Shown here piece by piece: positions 1 through 7,249 of a DNA stretch of 49,665 nt. How positions within the stretch are numbered: position 1 is the first letter of the stretch; each line of letters opens with the position of its first letter. The translations under genes and the position numbers were made by a program. The notes beneath the pieces were generated by a model. The model did no database searches. It saw only the letters and a program-made list of their open reading frames with translations, and was not told the DNA's origin. The stretch comes from JBARRS01 sp049644345 (GTDB lineage Bacteria > Actinomycetota > Thermoleophilia > Gaiellales > Gaiellaceae): the NCBI GenBank assembly GCA_049644345.1, contig JBARRS010000116.1, forward strand, positions 1 to 49,665, given 5' to 3'.

Positions 1-29
1 ATCCGACCGACACGCTAGCGTTGCCTGCG

Positions 30-476
30 ATGGACTCGGACGCGATCGAGCGGGCGCGCGCGAGGCTCCAAGAAGCCGCCGAGGGGCGGCCCGACCAGGC
101 CGCGGTCGACGCCGCGCTCGAGCGGGCACGCGACCAGGTCGAGGCGCTTGCCCAGACAGCCGCGGAGCTCGAGTCGACGCTGCCCGGCAAGGTCGAGGGT
201 GCCGTCCAGGAGGGTCTTCGGGAGCAGGTGCTCCCGGTCGCACGGCACCTCGCCGAGGTGCGCGGATTGACGGCGCAGGCGATTCGCCGGCTCGAGCGCC
301 TCGAGGGCGACCTGCTCGCCGAGCGCCACGCCCGCGTCGACGACCTGGCGATCCTCGTCGACCTCGTCTCCTCCGGCTGGAAGAGCGTCGACGAGCGGCT
401 CGCGAAGATCGAGCATCACCTCGCCGGATCGGAGGGCGCCGTCGTCTACCGGATCGAGGAACGCCGCTCCGGCTAG
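30..476 (+). CDS. Hypothetical coiled-coil protein
   Basis: A 148-residue acidic, Ala/Glu/Arg-rich protein that is almost entirely helical, with heptad-like spacing of Leu and Val across residues 30-130. It has no signal peptide, no membrane segment and no enzyme motif that I recognise. A TTG at 21 would add three residues; I prefer the ATG at 30. Little upstream sequence is available because the window begins here. Its last 4 bases overlap the end of the convergent histidine kinase gene. A structural or scaffolding role is possible, but the function is unknown. Confidence 0.6.
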   Translation: MDSDAIERARARLQEAAEGRPDQAAVDAALERARDQVEALAQTAAELESTLPGKVEGAVQEGLREQVLPVARHLAEVRGLTAQAIRRLERLEGDLLAERHARVDDLAILVDLVSSGWKSVDERLAKIEHHLAGSEGAVVYRIEERRSG

Positions 477-1885
477 AAGGGGGGCCCCGTCGGGAGCACG
501 AGCTCGAAGCGACTGCCGCGGCCGCGCGCGCTCTGGAGCTCGATCCGGCCCCCGAGCGCCAGCGCCAGCTCCTGAGCGATCGCGAGCCCAAGCCCGGTCC
601 CCCCGCCGTCGCGCGACCAGAAGGGCCGGAAGATCCGCTCGCGCTCCTCCTGCGTGATCCCCGGTCCGTTGTCGTCGACTGCGACCCGCACCGAGCCGTT
701 CGCCGAGCGCAGCTCCAGCGAGACCCGGCCGCCGTCGGGCGTCCAGCGGAACGCGTTGGCGAGCAGATTGGAGATCACCTGGAGCACTCGGTCGCCGTCG
801 GAGACGATCACCGGCTGCGAGGAGACGTCACGGGTGTAGTCGATTCTCCGCCGTCGCGCCTCCTCGCTGAAGGCGCCGAAGGCGCGGTCCACCAGGCGCT
901 CCATGTCGACCTCCTCCTCGACCACGGTGAACTTGTGTGCATCGAGCTTTGCGAGATCGAGGACGTCGCCGACGAGCCGCTCGAGCCGCGATGCCTCGGC
1001 GGCGATCACGTCGAGCGACGACGCCTGCGCCTCGGGATCGTGGGCGACACCCTCCCGCAATGCTTCGACATGGCCGCGGATCGCCGTCAGCGGCGTCCGC
1101 AGCTCGTGCGAGACCGTCATCAGGAAGTGGCGCTCGCGCTCGTCGGCCTCGCGCAACCGCTCTGCCATCTCGGCGAAGCGGCTCGACAGGTGCCCGATCT
1201 CGTCGCCGCCGCGGACTTCCGGAACCTCGACCTCGTACCGGCCGGCGGCTACCTCGTCGGCCGCGGCCGAGAGCGCGAGCACCGGCCGCGTAAGCCGCCG
1301 TGAGAGGTACCAGCCGAAGGCTCCGGCGACAAGCACGCCGCCGAGGAAGGCAAGCGCAAGCCGTTCGATTAGAGGCACCCACCTCGCGCGCAGGCTGCTC
1401 GTGGGACGCCCAACCACAAACGCACCGAAGACATGGCGGCCGAGCTTCGCAGGATGCGCAACCGCGAGATAGCGCTGCTTGGCACCGGGAGGCTTGAGCT
1501 CGAAGGTGATGATTCGGTTCCGCTCGATCGCACGCCAGTCGACGGAGCGGCGAGAGAGCAGAGTGAAGCCGGCGTTCTGATGAGGGAAGAGCGGCAGGCC
1601 GACGTAATAGATGTGGTCTCCCGTGGCCTTCTGGAGCTTGGCGGGGGCGATTGTCAGCGGCGCCTTGCCCTCGTCGACCGCCTTGATGGCCTGATCCTCG
1701 TAAAGGCTCGCAAGCCCCGTCGCCTCGCGGCGCAAATCGCCGACCGCGCGAGCTCGGGTGTAGCTCTGGAACAGACGGACGGCGATCGCGGTCGAGACGA
1801 GCCCGGAGAGGACGATCCCGAGGAGGAACAGGGCCGGCAGCCGGAACCGGAGCGAGCGAAACACGCGCGCCTCGCGGCTACGCAC
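473..1885 (-). CDS. Sensor histidine kinase (HAMP-HisKA-HATPase)
   Basis: A 470-residue membrane sensor kinase that autophosphorylates on His and passes the phosphate to the adjacent OmpR-type regulator. In order: TM1 (about 12-35), an extracytoplasmic sensor region of about 130 residues, TM2 (about 172-195), HAMP, a dimerisation helix with the H-box SHELRTPL, then a GHKL ATPase with the N-box NLLANAF, DDNGPGI and GTGLGLAIA. All catalytic boxes look intact. Its start overlaps the end of the response regulator gene by 8 bases, so the two are co-transcribed. The extracytoplasmic domain matches no sensor family I recognise, so the signal is unknown. Confidence 0.93.
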   Translation of the reverse strand: MRSREARVFRSLRFRLPALFLLGIVLSGLVSTAIAVRLFQSYTRARAVGDLRREATGLASLYEDQAIKAVDEGKAPLTIAPAKLQKATGDHIYYVGLPLFPHQNAGFTLLSRRSVDWRAIERNRIITFELKPPGAKQRYLAVAHPAKLGRHVFGAFVVGRPTSSLRARWVPLIERLALAFLGGVLVAGAFGWYLSRRLTRPVLALSAAADEVAAGRYEVEVPEVRGGDEIGHLSSRFAEMAERLREADERERHFLMTVSHELRTPLTAIRGHVEALREGVAHDPEAQASSLDVIAAEASRLERLVGDVLDLAKLDAHKFTVVEEEVDMERLVDRAFGAFSEEARRRRIDYTRDVSSQPVIVSDGDRVLQVISNLLANAFRWTPDGGRVSLELRSANGSVRVAVDDNGPGITQEERERIFRPFWSRDGGGTGLGLAIAQELALALGGRIELQSARGRGSRFELVLPTGPPF

Positions 1886-2585
1886 TGACGGTGTCCCGCG
1901 CGGGCGCGACCTTGTAGCCGACGCCCCACACGGTCACGATCGGCGACGCCTCACCGAGCTTGCGCCGCAGCTGCCTCACGTGCACGTCGACGGTGCGAGT
2001 GTCGCCGGCGAAGGTGTATCCCCAGACCCGCTCGAGCAGCTGGTCGCGCGTCAGCACGACGCCGCGATGGTCGAGCAGCTCCCAGAGCAGATCGAATTCC
2101 TTGGGCGCGAGCTGGACCTCCTCCTTGCCCACACGGGCCTCGCGCCGCCCGGCGTCCACGAACAGGTCGCCGTGGCGAATCTGCCGCGTCTCGGCGCCGC
2201 GGCGCTCGGGAGCCGCCCTCCGGAGGATCGACTTGACGCGCGCGACGAGCTCGCGGGGGTTGAACGGCTTCGTCAGGTAGTCGTCGGCGCCGACCTCGAG
2301 CCCGATGATCTTGTCGATGTCCTCGTCGCGCGCGGTCAGCATCAGGATCGGAACGTCGGAACGCTGGCGGATACGGCGGCAGACCTCGATCCCGTCGACA
2401 TCCGGCAGCATCAAATCGAGGACGATCAGCGCCGGGTCCAGCGATTCGTTCTGCGCAAGCGCGTCGGCACCGGTTCCGACAGCGCGCACGTCGTAGCCGG
2501 CGTTCTTCAGGTACAGCGCGACGAACGAGGCGATCGAGCTCTCGTCCTCGACCACCAGGATGGTCTTGACCTGAGCTCCCGCCAT
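1878..2585 (-). CDS. OmpR/PhoB-family response regulator
   Basis: A 235-residue transcription factor. The receiver domain (about 7-120) has the acidic pair at E13/D14, the phosphoacceptor D57 in IVLDLMLPD and the conserved Lys in LTKPFNP. The C-terminal winged helix (about 135-230) has the OmpR pattern PKEFDLLWELL followed by VDVHVRQLRRKLG. It is the first gene of a two-gene operon with the downstream histidine kinase. The hexamer CATCCT lies 6 bases before the ATG, fitting the leaderless pattern seen elsewhere in this window. Confidence 0.95.
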   Translation of the reverse strand: MAGAQVKTILVVEDESSIASFVALYLKNAGYDVRAVGTGADALAQNESLDPALIVLDLMLPDVDGIEVCRRIRQRSDVPILMLTARDEDIDKIIGLEVGADDYLTKPFNPRELVARVKSILRRAAPERRGAETRQIRHGDLFVDAGRREARVGKEEVQLAPKEFDLLWELLDHRGVVLTRDQLLERVWGYTFAGDTRTVDVHVRQLRRKLGEASPIVTVWGVGYKVAPARDTVSA

Positions 2586-2610
2586 GGCCTCAGGATGCCA
2601 GAGACTCCTG

Positions 2611-3123
2611 TCAGCCCCCGGCCGGTGCCACGAGCGGATACGTCTTGGGGTAGTCGGGCAGCGACTGGTAGGGCGCGTCGTTCAGCGAGAAGGACCCGTC
2701 GGGGATCCCGGCGGCGGCGTCGCCGGTGCCGTTCAACGTGACCTTCCCCTGGCCGACGGCCGAGACGTAGATCCCGATTCCGGTGATCCTGATGAAGTAG
2801 AAGCCTCCGATCAGGCGGAAGCGGAGGTTGGTGCCGGAGCACACGACCTTCTTGCCATTCGGGTTGGGTGTCGAGTCGGAGAGGTCGGCAAAGTAACCGC
2901 AGTTCTTCAGGATCGGCCCACTGCCGTCGGAGGTGTCCGGGTCGTACGCGCGGATCGTCCCCCTGGCCAGCTGCCCGATGATCGACCCGTTGACGCGAAG
3001 CCAGACGAGCCCTTTGCCCCGTTTGACCGACAGCGTGCCGTCGCCTGCATCGCTGGTGAGCGCGAAAGCAGCCGCAGGCAACGCAAGGAGCGCAACGAGA
3101 CACACGAAGAGAAGCCGCCTCAC
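2611..3123 (-). CDS. Small exported protein of unknown function
   Basis: With GTG at 3123 as start, this is a 170-residue protein with a textbook Sec signal: VRRLLF, then a Leu/Ala-rich core ending in AFA near residue 22. The mature part is rich in Gly and beta-type residues, and contains a pair of Cys (in KNCGYF and VVCSG) that could form a disulfide. An in-frame start at 3222 would add 33 residues in front of the signal peptide, which is unlikely. It lies 25 bp upstream of the response regulator on the same strand and could be part of the regulated unit. I recognise no family. Confidence 0.7.
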   Translation of the reverse strand: MRRLLFVCLVALLALPAAAFALTSDAGDGTLSVKRGKGLVWLRVNGSIIGQLARGTIRAYDPDTSDGSGPILKNCGYFADLSDSTPNPNGKKVVCSGTNLRFRLIGGFYFIRITGIGIYVSAVGQGKVTLNGTGDAAAGIPDGSFSLNDAPYQSLPDYPKTYPLVAPAGG

Positions 3124-3224
3124 GACGAGCGAAGTATCGGTGCCGCAGTTGTGCTGTGGATAAGCGGATTGTAAGGGAACCGTTAGCGCAGAAACCCGTT
3201 TCGGAGCGGGGACAATTGGCACCC

Positions 3225-4223
3225 TCAGCCGGCCGTCAGCTTGTGGATGAACGCGTCTTCGGCTTGGTAGTCGAAGTCGTCCTTCATCAGCTCGGCGGCC
3301 CGGGGCAACGCCTCACGCCAGGGCCGGTCCCGCGTCGCCTCCACGAGCCACTCGACCGTCTCCGGCACCGCTCTCTCGTACGTCGTCACCGGCCGGTAGC
3401 GAAGCTCGAGCTCGGCCTCCGTCATGTCGAGCACGAATGGGTGCGGTACGGACCACGGTGTCTCCCCGACTCCGAGCTGGTCACCGACGAGCACCTCGGC
3501 CCACTCATTGCCGAGCACCCCGGCGATCGCGCGGGAGATCTCGAGCACGGTCGGAGCGTTCGGGTCGCCCGCGTTGAGGACGCGCCTACCCGGCCGCTCC
3601 GCAGCCAGCCGGATCAGCTCCGCGAGGTTGTGGACCGAGACGGGATGGAAGCGGCTCTCACCACGGTAGGAGAGGACGACGACCCGCCGGCGGTCAAGCG
3701 CGCGCTTGACGAAGTACCACTCACGCGCGCTCGACCATGGGCCGTAGATCGCACCTGCGCGGACGAATGTCGCCGGCAGCTCGTCTTGGGCCAGCAGCTT
3801 CTGCTCGATCGCAGCCTTCTTGGTCGCGTAGCTCTCGGGTCCCGGCGATGCGATTGGGCTGCGTTCGGAGATCGGAACCGGCAGCCGCGGAAATTGCGAA
3901 TCATCCCCTTTCGCTGTCTCGAAGTAGACGGCCGCGCTCGAGATAACCACGACCGAGCGGACGAGGTCCTGTAGCGCCAGCAGCTGGTCTGCGTGCTCGG
4001 GCTCGAAGGCGACGAAGTCGACGACCACGTCGGCGCCCTCGCCGAGCGCCGCGCGCAGAGCCCCGCTGTCGGCGCGGTCGACCTCGACGTGCTCGACGCC
4101 CTCGGGCACGGGGCGCTCACCGCGGCTGGCGACGACGACGTCCCAGCCACGCTCGAAGAGGCGCGGGACGAGCGCGCGACCGGTTTGGCCGGTGCCTCCG
4201 AGGAGAAACGCGCGCCGGGCCAT
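3225..4223 (-). CDS. NAD(P)-dependent epimerase/dehydratase (extended SDR)
   Basis: A 332-residue Rossmann protein. The nucleotide-binding motif GGTGQTG is at residues 9-15, the catalytic Tyr-xxx-Lys is in SYATKKA, and a Ser pair (VVISSAAVY) precedes it. The SDR-like layout is complete, with a C-terminal substrate domain. The start is the ATG at 4223; a longer reading to 4400 runs through the divergent regulator and is rejected. The substrate could be a nucleotide sugar or isoflavone-reductase-type compound and is not determined. It faces a DNA-binding protein gene across a 37-bp gap full of GATATC repeats, which suggests control by that neighbour. Confidence 0.88.
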   Translation of the reverse strand: MARRAFLLGGTGQTGRALVPRLFERGWDVVVASRGERPVPEGVEHVEVDRADSGALRAALGEGADVVVDFVAFEPEHADQLLALQDLVRSVVVISSAAVYFETAKGDDSQFPRLPVPISERSPIASPGPESYATKKAAIEQKLLAQDELPATFVRAGAIYGPWSSAREWYFVKRALDRRRVVVLSYRGESRFHPVSVHNLAELIRLAAERPGRRVLNAGDPNAPTVLEISRAIAGVLGNEWAEVLVGDQLGVGETPWSVPHPFVLDMTEAELELRYRPVTTYERAVPETVEWLVEATRDRPWREALPRAAELMKDDFDYQAEDAFIHKLTAG

Positions 4224-4230
4224 GGCGCCG

Positions 4231-4258
4231 ACGATATCAGCCTGATATCTTGATATCG
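4231..4258. promoter_or_regulatory. GATATC repeat operator in divergent promoter
   Basis: The 37-bp gap between the divergent epimerase and regulator genes carries GATATC three times (4233-4238, 4244-4249, 4252-4257). The outer copies extend to a perfect inverted repeat CGATATCA / TGATATCG. Minus-strand TATCGT (4236-4231) lies 7 bases before the epimerase ATG, and plus-strand TATCTT (4246-4251) lies 9 bases before the regulator ATG, so both -10 boxes would be embedded in the repeats. I infer an autoregulatory operator. Confidence 0.6.
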
Positions 4259-4260
4259 CA

Positions 4261-4626
4261 ATGGAGCAGCAGCGTGGCCTCTTCGTCCGTCTCCCAGCAA
4301 CCGCAGCCGAGAAGCTGGACCGCGCGTCCTTCGAGCTGAAGACCCCTAAGCGGGAGCTCGTCGCGAGCCTCGTCGAACGGCACCTCGGCGCCGACGACAT
4401 CGTGGTCGGGCGCGCGGCCGTCTCGGCGACAGAGCCCGATGTCCTGACCGTCGAGCAGCTCGCCGGGCTGCTTCAGATCGACGAGAAGACGGTGCGGTCG
4501 CTCGCGGCGGCCGGGGAGATTCCGGGCCGGAGGCTCGGGCGCCACTGGCGTTTCTCGCGACAGGCCGTGCTCGATTGGCTCGCGACGCCGGAGCGCCGCA
4601 AGGGAACCGCGGGCTTCCAGACCTAG
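4261..4626 (+). CDS. RHH-like plus excisionase-type HTH DNA-binding protein
   Basis: A 121-residue protein with two DNA-binding-type modules. Residues 6-43 look like a ribbon-helix-helix unit (FVRLPATAAEKLDRAS then ELVASLVERHL). Residues 60-108 match the helix-turn-helix 17/excisionase pattern: LTVEQLAGLLQIDEKTVRSL, then GEIPGRRLGRHWRFSRQAVLDWL. The family includes AlpA/Xis-like and BldC-like regulators. No integrase is nearby, so a chromosomal transcription regulator is more likely than a true excisionase. The last 4 bases overlap the end of the convergent cupin gene. It probably controls itself and the epimerase through the GATATC repeats. Confidence 0.8.
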   Translation: MEQQRGLFVRLPATAAEKLDRASFELKTPKRELVASLVERHLGADDIVVGRAAVSATEPDVLTVEQLAGLLQIDEKTVRSLAAAGEIPGRRLGRHWRFSRQAVLDWLATPERRKGTAGFQT

Positions 4627-5198
4627 GCCCAGGGCAATCGGGTCCAGGTATCCGGCCGCTCAGGCTGCCAATGAGGGAACGATGCGTAGGCTTCGGAGGG
4701 CGAGCTCGTCTGCGCCTCGACGCCCGCGCGGTAGCGGCGGGCCAGCTCCGACAGCGGATAGAAGATGTCCCTTTCCCTGCTTCGTCCGCCCGTCATGAAG
4801 ATGACGCACGGACCGTCTCCGGCGCCGACGAAGACGTGCGCGGTGCCGGGCGGGCAGTGCACGAAGTCCCATGCCTGAAGCGGCCGCTCCTCGCCTTCGA
4901 CGAGCAGCAGGCACTGGCCGGCGAGCACGAGAAAGTCCTCTTGGTTGGACTCCGCGTGGTACATCCCGCTCGGCTGCCCGGGCGCAAACACCGCGAGAGT
5001 GAATCCGACATCGGCGAACTTGTGAACGGGTAGATCAGGACGCCCGCGAAGGACGGGGGTGTCGCCCTCGAAGACGCATCTGGCTCCGAAAGCGTCGTTT
5101 GTGAGCCACGCAGCGTCACGGACGTTGACGACGAACCAGCCGTCAGTCACGGGTGCAAGGCCGGAGTCCACCTCCTCGAGCGGTGCTTCTTCGACCAT
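4623..5198 (-). CDS. Cupin-domain protein
   Basis: A 191-residue protein with one cupin beta-barrel around residues 60-140. Motif 1 appears as MYHAESNQEDFLVLAGQ and motif 2 as HCPPGTAHVF, which provide His and Glu residues able to hold a metal. Such proteins may be small dioxygenases, isomerases or ligand-binding proteins; the substrate is not deducible. A good Shine-Dalgarno (GAGAGGAG) precedes the ATG. It follows the 3-hydroxyacyl-CoA dehydrogenase gene by 24 bp on the same strand, so the two are probably co-transcribed. Confidence 0.82.
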   Translation of the reverse strand: MVEEAPLEEVDSGLAPVTDGWFVVNVRDAAWLTNDAFGARCVFEGDTPVLRGRPDLPVHKFADVGFTLAVFAPGQPSGMYHAESNQEDFLVLAGQCLLLVEGEERPLQAWDFVHCPPGTAHVFVGAGDGPCVIFMTGGRSRERDIFYPLSELARRYRAGVEAQTSSPSEAYASFPHWQPERPDTWTRLPWA

Positions 5199-5222
5199 CG
5201 TTCTCCTCTCTTTTGGCAGCCC

Positions 5223-6086
5223 CTAGTACTCGAAGAAGCCCCTGCCGCTCTTGCGGCCGAGGCGACCTTCCTTCTGCATCGCGAGCAGGCGTTCGGGCGG
5301 CGCCATCCGCTCCTCGCCGAGCTTGAGGTGCAGCGCTTCCGACGCGTGCACGTGAACGTCGATTCCGATCAGGTCGATCAGCGCGCACGGGCCCAGCGGC
5401 CAGCCGGCCCCGTTCGTCATCGCCTTGTCCATGTCCTCAGGGGTCACATCCGCCTCGTCCAGGACTCGGACACAGTCGTTCAGGAGCGGAATCAGGATCC
5501 GGTTGACGATGAATCCGGGCGTGTCCTTGCAGCTGACGGGCTGCTTGCCCGCGCGGTCGGCCCACTCGTAGGCGGTGCGGACCACCTCGTCGGAGCTCTC
5601 GCGGCCGCGGACGATCTCGACCAGCGGCAGCACCGGCGCCGGATTGAAGAAGTGCATGCCGACGACGCGCTCGGGGTGCTCCGTTGCCTCGGCGATCTCG
5701 GCAACCGACAGCGCCGACGTGTTCGTGGCAAGGATCGCGCCCGGCCTCGTGATCCGGTCGAGCTCGGCAAAGACCTCGCGCTTGAGCTCCAGCTCCTCCA
5801 GCACGGCCTCGATCACGAGGTCACAGCCGGCGATGTCGCCGAGCTCCGTCGTCAACGTGAGCCGACCGAGCGCCGCCTCCCTCTCGTCTGCCGTCATCCG
5901 CCCCTTCTCGACGGCCCGGCCGAGATAGTGCTCGATCGTGGAACCACCGCGCCCGGCGAGCTCGTCGTTCACCTCACGGCCGACCGTCTCGAAGCCCGCC
6001 TGCACGGCGACCTGAGCGATTCCCGCCCCCATCGTCCCCAGCCCGACGACTCCGACCTTCCGGATCTCGGACAGAGTGGCCGCCAC
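5223..6086 (-). CDS. 3-hydroxyacyl-CoA (3-hydroxybutyryl-CoA) dehydrogenase
   Basis: A 287-residue monofunctional dehydrogenase that oxidises 3-hydroxyacyl-CoA to 3-ketoacyl-CoA with NAD(P). The N-terminal Rossmann motif is GLGTMG (residues 15-20). The family catalytic His is H145 in GMHFFNPAPVLPLVEIV, and the C-terminal dimer domain ends with GRKSGRGFFEY. Length fits the PaaH/HbdA/FadB2 group. It sits between a 49-residue membrane protein gene upstream and the cupin gene downstream, all on the minus strand. The physiological pathway (butyrate/PHB-type metabolism or beta-oxidation) is not shown by its neighbours. Confidence 0.93.
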   Translation of the reverse strand: MAATLSEIRKVGVVGLGTMGAGIAQVAVQAGFETVGREVNDELAGRGGSTIEHYLGRAVEKGRMTADEREAALGRLTLTTELGDIAGCDLVIEAVLEELELKREVFAELDRITRPGAILATNTSALSVAEIAEATEHPERVVGMHFFNPAPVLPLVEIVRGRESSDEVVRTAYEWADRAGKQPVSCKDTPGFIVNRILIPLLNDCVRVLDEADVTPEDMDKAMTNGAGWPLGPCALIDLIGIDVHVHASEALHLKLGEERMAPPERLLAMQKEGRLGRKSGRGFFEY

Positions 6087-6109
6087 GGGGGCGGAATTCT
6101 AGTCGTCGC

Positions 6110-6259
6110 TCAGCGGGTGCCCGGCCACCACGGACGCCGGTCTCGCGGGTCCCGTGCGTGGGAATCCGCGCCGTAGAGGAGGGCGACCGGCCCGATGACG
6201 ACCAGGAAGACGACTGCGAGAGCAATTCCCATGCCCACAGGGTGCCTCGTCGACCTCAT
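6110..6259 (-). CDS. 49-residue single-pass membrane protein
   Basis: A short frame starts at ATG 6259 (MRSTRHPVGMGIALAV...) and ends at TGA 6110. It encodes a basic N-terminus, one hydrophobic segment (about residues 9-30, GMGIALAVVFLVVIGPVALL) and a positively charged tail ending in WWPGTR. It lies 23 bp upstream of the dehydrogenase on the same strand. The coherent membrane-helix pattern and the -10-like TACATT upstream support a real gene. No family is recognised. Confidence 0.6.
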   Translation of the reverse strand: MRSTRHPVGMGIALAVVFLVVIGPVALLYGADSHARDPRDRRPWWPGTR

Positions 6260-6270
6260 TAGCGCAAATC

Positions 6271-6280
6271 AATGTATCGT
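6271..6280. promoter_or_regulatory. Overlapping divergent -10 boxes
   Basis: Within ten bases, plus-strand TATCGT (6275-6280) sits 11 bases before the LysR start. Minus-strand TACATT (6276-6271) sits 11 bases before the small membrane protein start. A loose ATT-N10-AAT dyad at 6258-6273 would suit a LysR-type T-N11-A site. I infer mutually exclusive promoters under LysR control. Confidence 0.45.
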
Positions 6281-6291
6281 TCGAGTCGATC

Positions 6292-7239
6292 ATGGAACCT
6301 GATCGCTGGCTCGGTGTCGAGCTCCGCCATCTCGCCGCGCTCGAAGCGGTCGCCGAGGAGCGCTCGTTCGGCCGCGCCGCCGAGCTCCTCGGCTACACGC
6401 AATCGGCGATCAGCCAGCAGATCGCGACGCTCGAACGGATCGTCGGCGTCCAGTTGATCGACCGGCCGGGAGGACCGAAGGCCGTCTCGCTCACGGAGGC
6501 CGGCGAGCTGTTGCTGCGGCACGCGAACGCGATCGTCGCGCGACTGCAGGCTGCGGAGGCGGACCTCGCGCGCTACGCAGAAGGGCGCGGCGGCACTCTG
6601 CGGATCGGAACCTTCCAGTCGGTCGGGGCGCGGGTCCTCCCCTCCCTGATGCGTGCCTTCGGCGACTCCTGGCCTGACGTTCGGATCGCGCTGACCGAGT
6701 CGTCGTCGGACGAAGACCTCGCGGACGAGGTCGAGCGAGGCGAGCTCGATCTCGCGTTCGTGATGCTGCCGCCGCCGGAGGGCCCGTTCGAGCTCGTGGA
6801 GCTGATGGACGATCCTTATGTGCTGGTCGTCCCGGCTGACTCGCCTCTCGGCGAAAGGCGGCAGCCGCTCAAGTCTCGCGACCTCGAAGGGCTGCCCTTG
6901 ATCAGCAACCGCCTGTGCAGGTCCACTGTGCTGGCCGAGAACCAGCTCCGGGCGCGCGGCGTCTCCTGCGACGTCGTCTTCCGCTCCGACGACAACGGGA
7001 CTGTCCAGGGAATGGTCGCAGCAGGCGTCGGGGTTGCGCTCGTCCCGCTGCTCACGGTCGACGAGGGCGACAGTCGGGTGCGGATCCTCGACCTGGGTCG
7101 CCGCTTTCCGCCCCGCCGCATCGCGATCGCCTCGCACCGCGACAGGCAGCAGGCTCCCGCCGCGCGAGCCTTCGTCGAGACGGCACGCGAGCTCTGCGCC
7201 GGGCTCCAGCAGCGCCTCGCTGCGGCAGCCGTCGCCTAG
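6292..7239 (+). CDS. LysR-family transcriptional regulator
   Basis: A 315-residue regulator. The N-terminal winged helix (about 9-70) reads ELRHLAALEAVAEERSFGRA followed by LGYTQSAISQQIATLE, the standard LysR pattern. The rest is a periplasmic-binding-protein-like effector domain (about 95-300) beginning TLRIGTFQS. It is divergent from the membrane protein/hydroxyacyl-CoA dehydrogenase/cupin unit and lies just upstream of an aldehyde dehydrogenase, so either side may be its target. The effector is unknown. Confidence 0.93.
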   Translation: MEPDRWLGVELRHLAALEAVAEERSFGRAAELLGYTQSAISQQIATLERIVGVQLIDRPGGPKAVSLTEAGELLLRHANAIVARLQAAEADLARYAEGRGGTLRIGTFQSVGARVLPSLMRAFGDSWPDVRIALTESSSDEDLADEVERGELDLAFVMLPPPEGPFELVELMDDPYVLVVPADSPLGERRQPLKSRDLEGLPLISNRLCRSTVLAENQLRARGVSCDVVFRSDDNGTVQGMVAAGVGVALVPLLTVDEGDSRVRILDLGRRFPPRRIAIASHRDRQQAPAARAFVETARELCAGLQQRLAAAAVA

Positions 7240-7242
7240 ACT
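7237..7242 (+). promoter_or_regulatory. TAGACT -10 box before aldehyde dehydrogenase
   Basis: TAGACT overlaps the stop codon of the LysR gene and ends 7 bases before the dehydrogenase ATG. There is no Shine-Dalgarno. This fits a leaderless transcript starting at or next to the ATG. Confidence 0.5.
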
Positions 7243-7249
7243 CCTCGTC

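Noticed and set aside
3124..3222. Longer start for the small exported protein
   Set aside because: It would place 33 residues before an otherwise perfect signal peptide.
4224..4400. Longer start for the epimerase
   Set aside because: The extension overlaps the divergent regulator gene, and the Rossmann motif sits correctly after ATG 4223.
4261..4626. Prophage excisionase
   Set aside because: No integrase, attachment site or phage gene nearby; the extra RHH-like module and divergent operator point to a chromosomal regulator.
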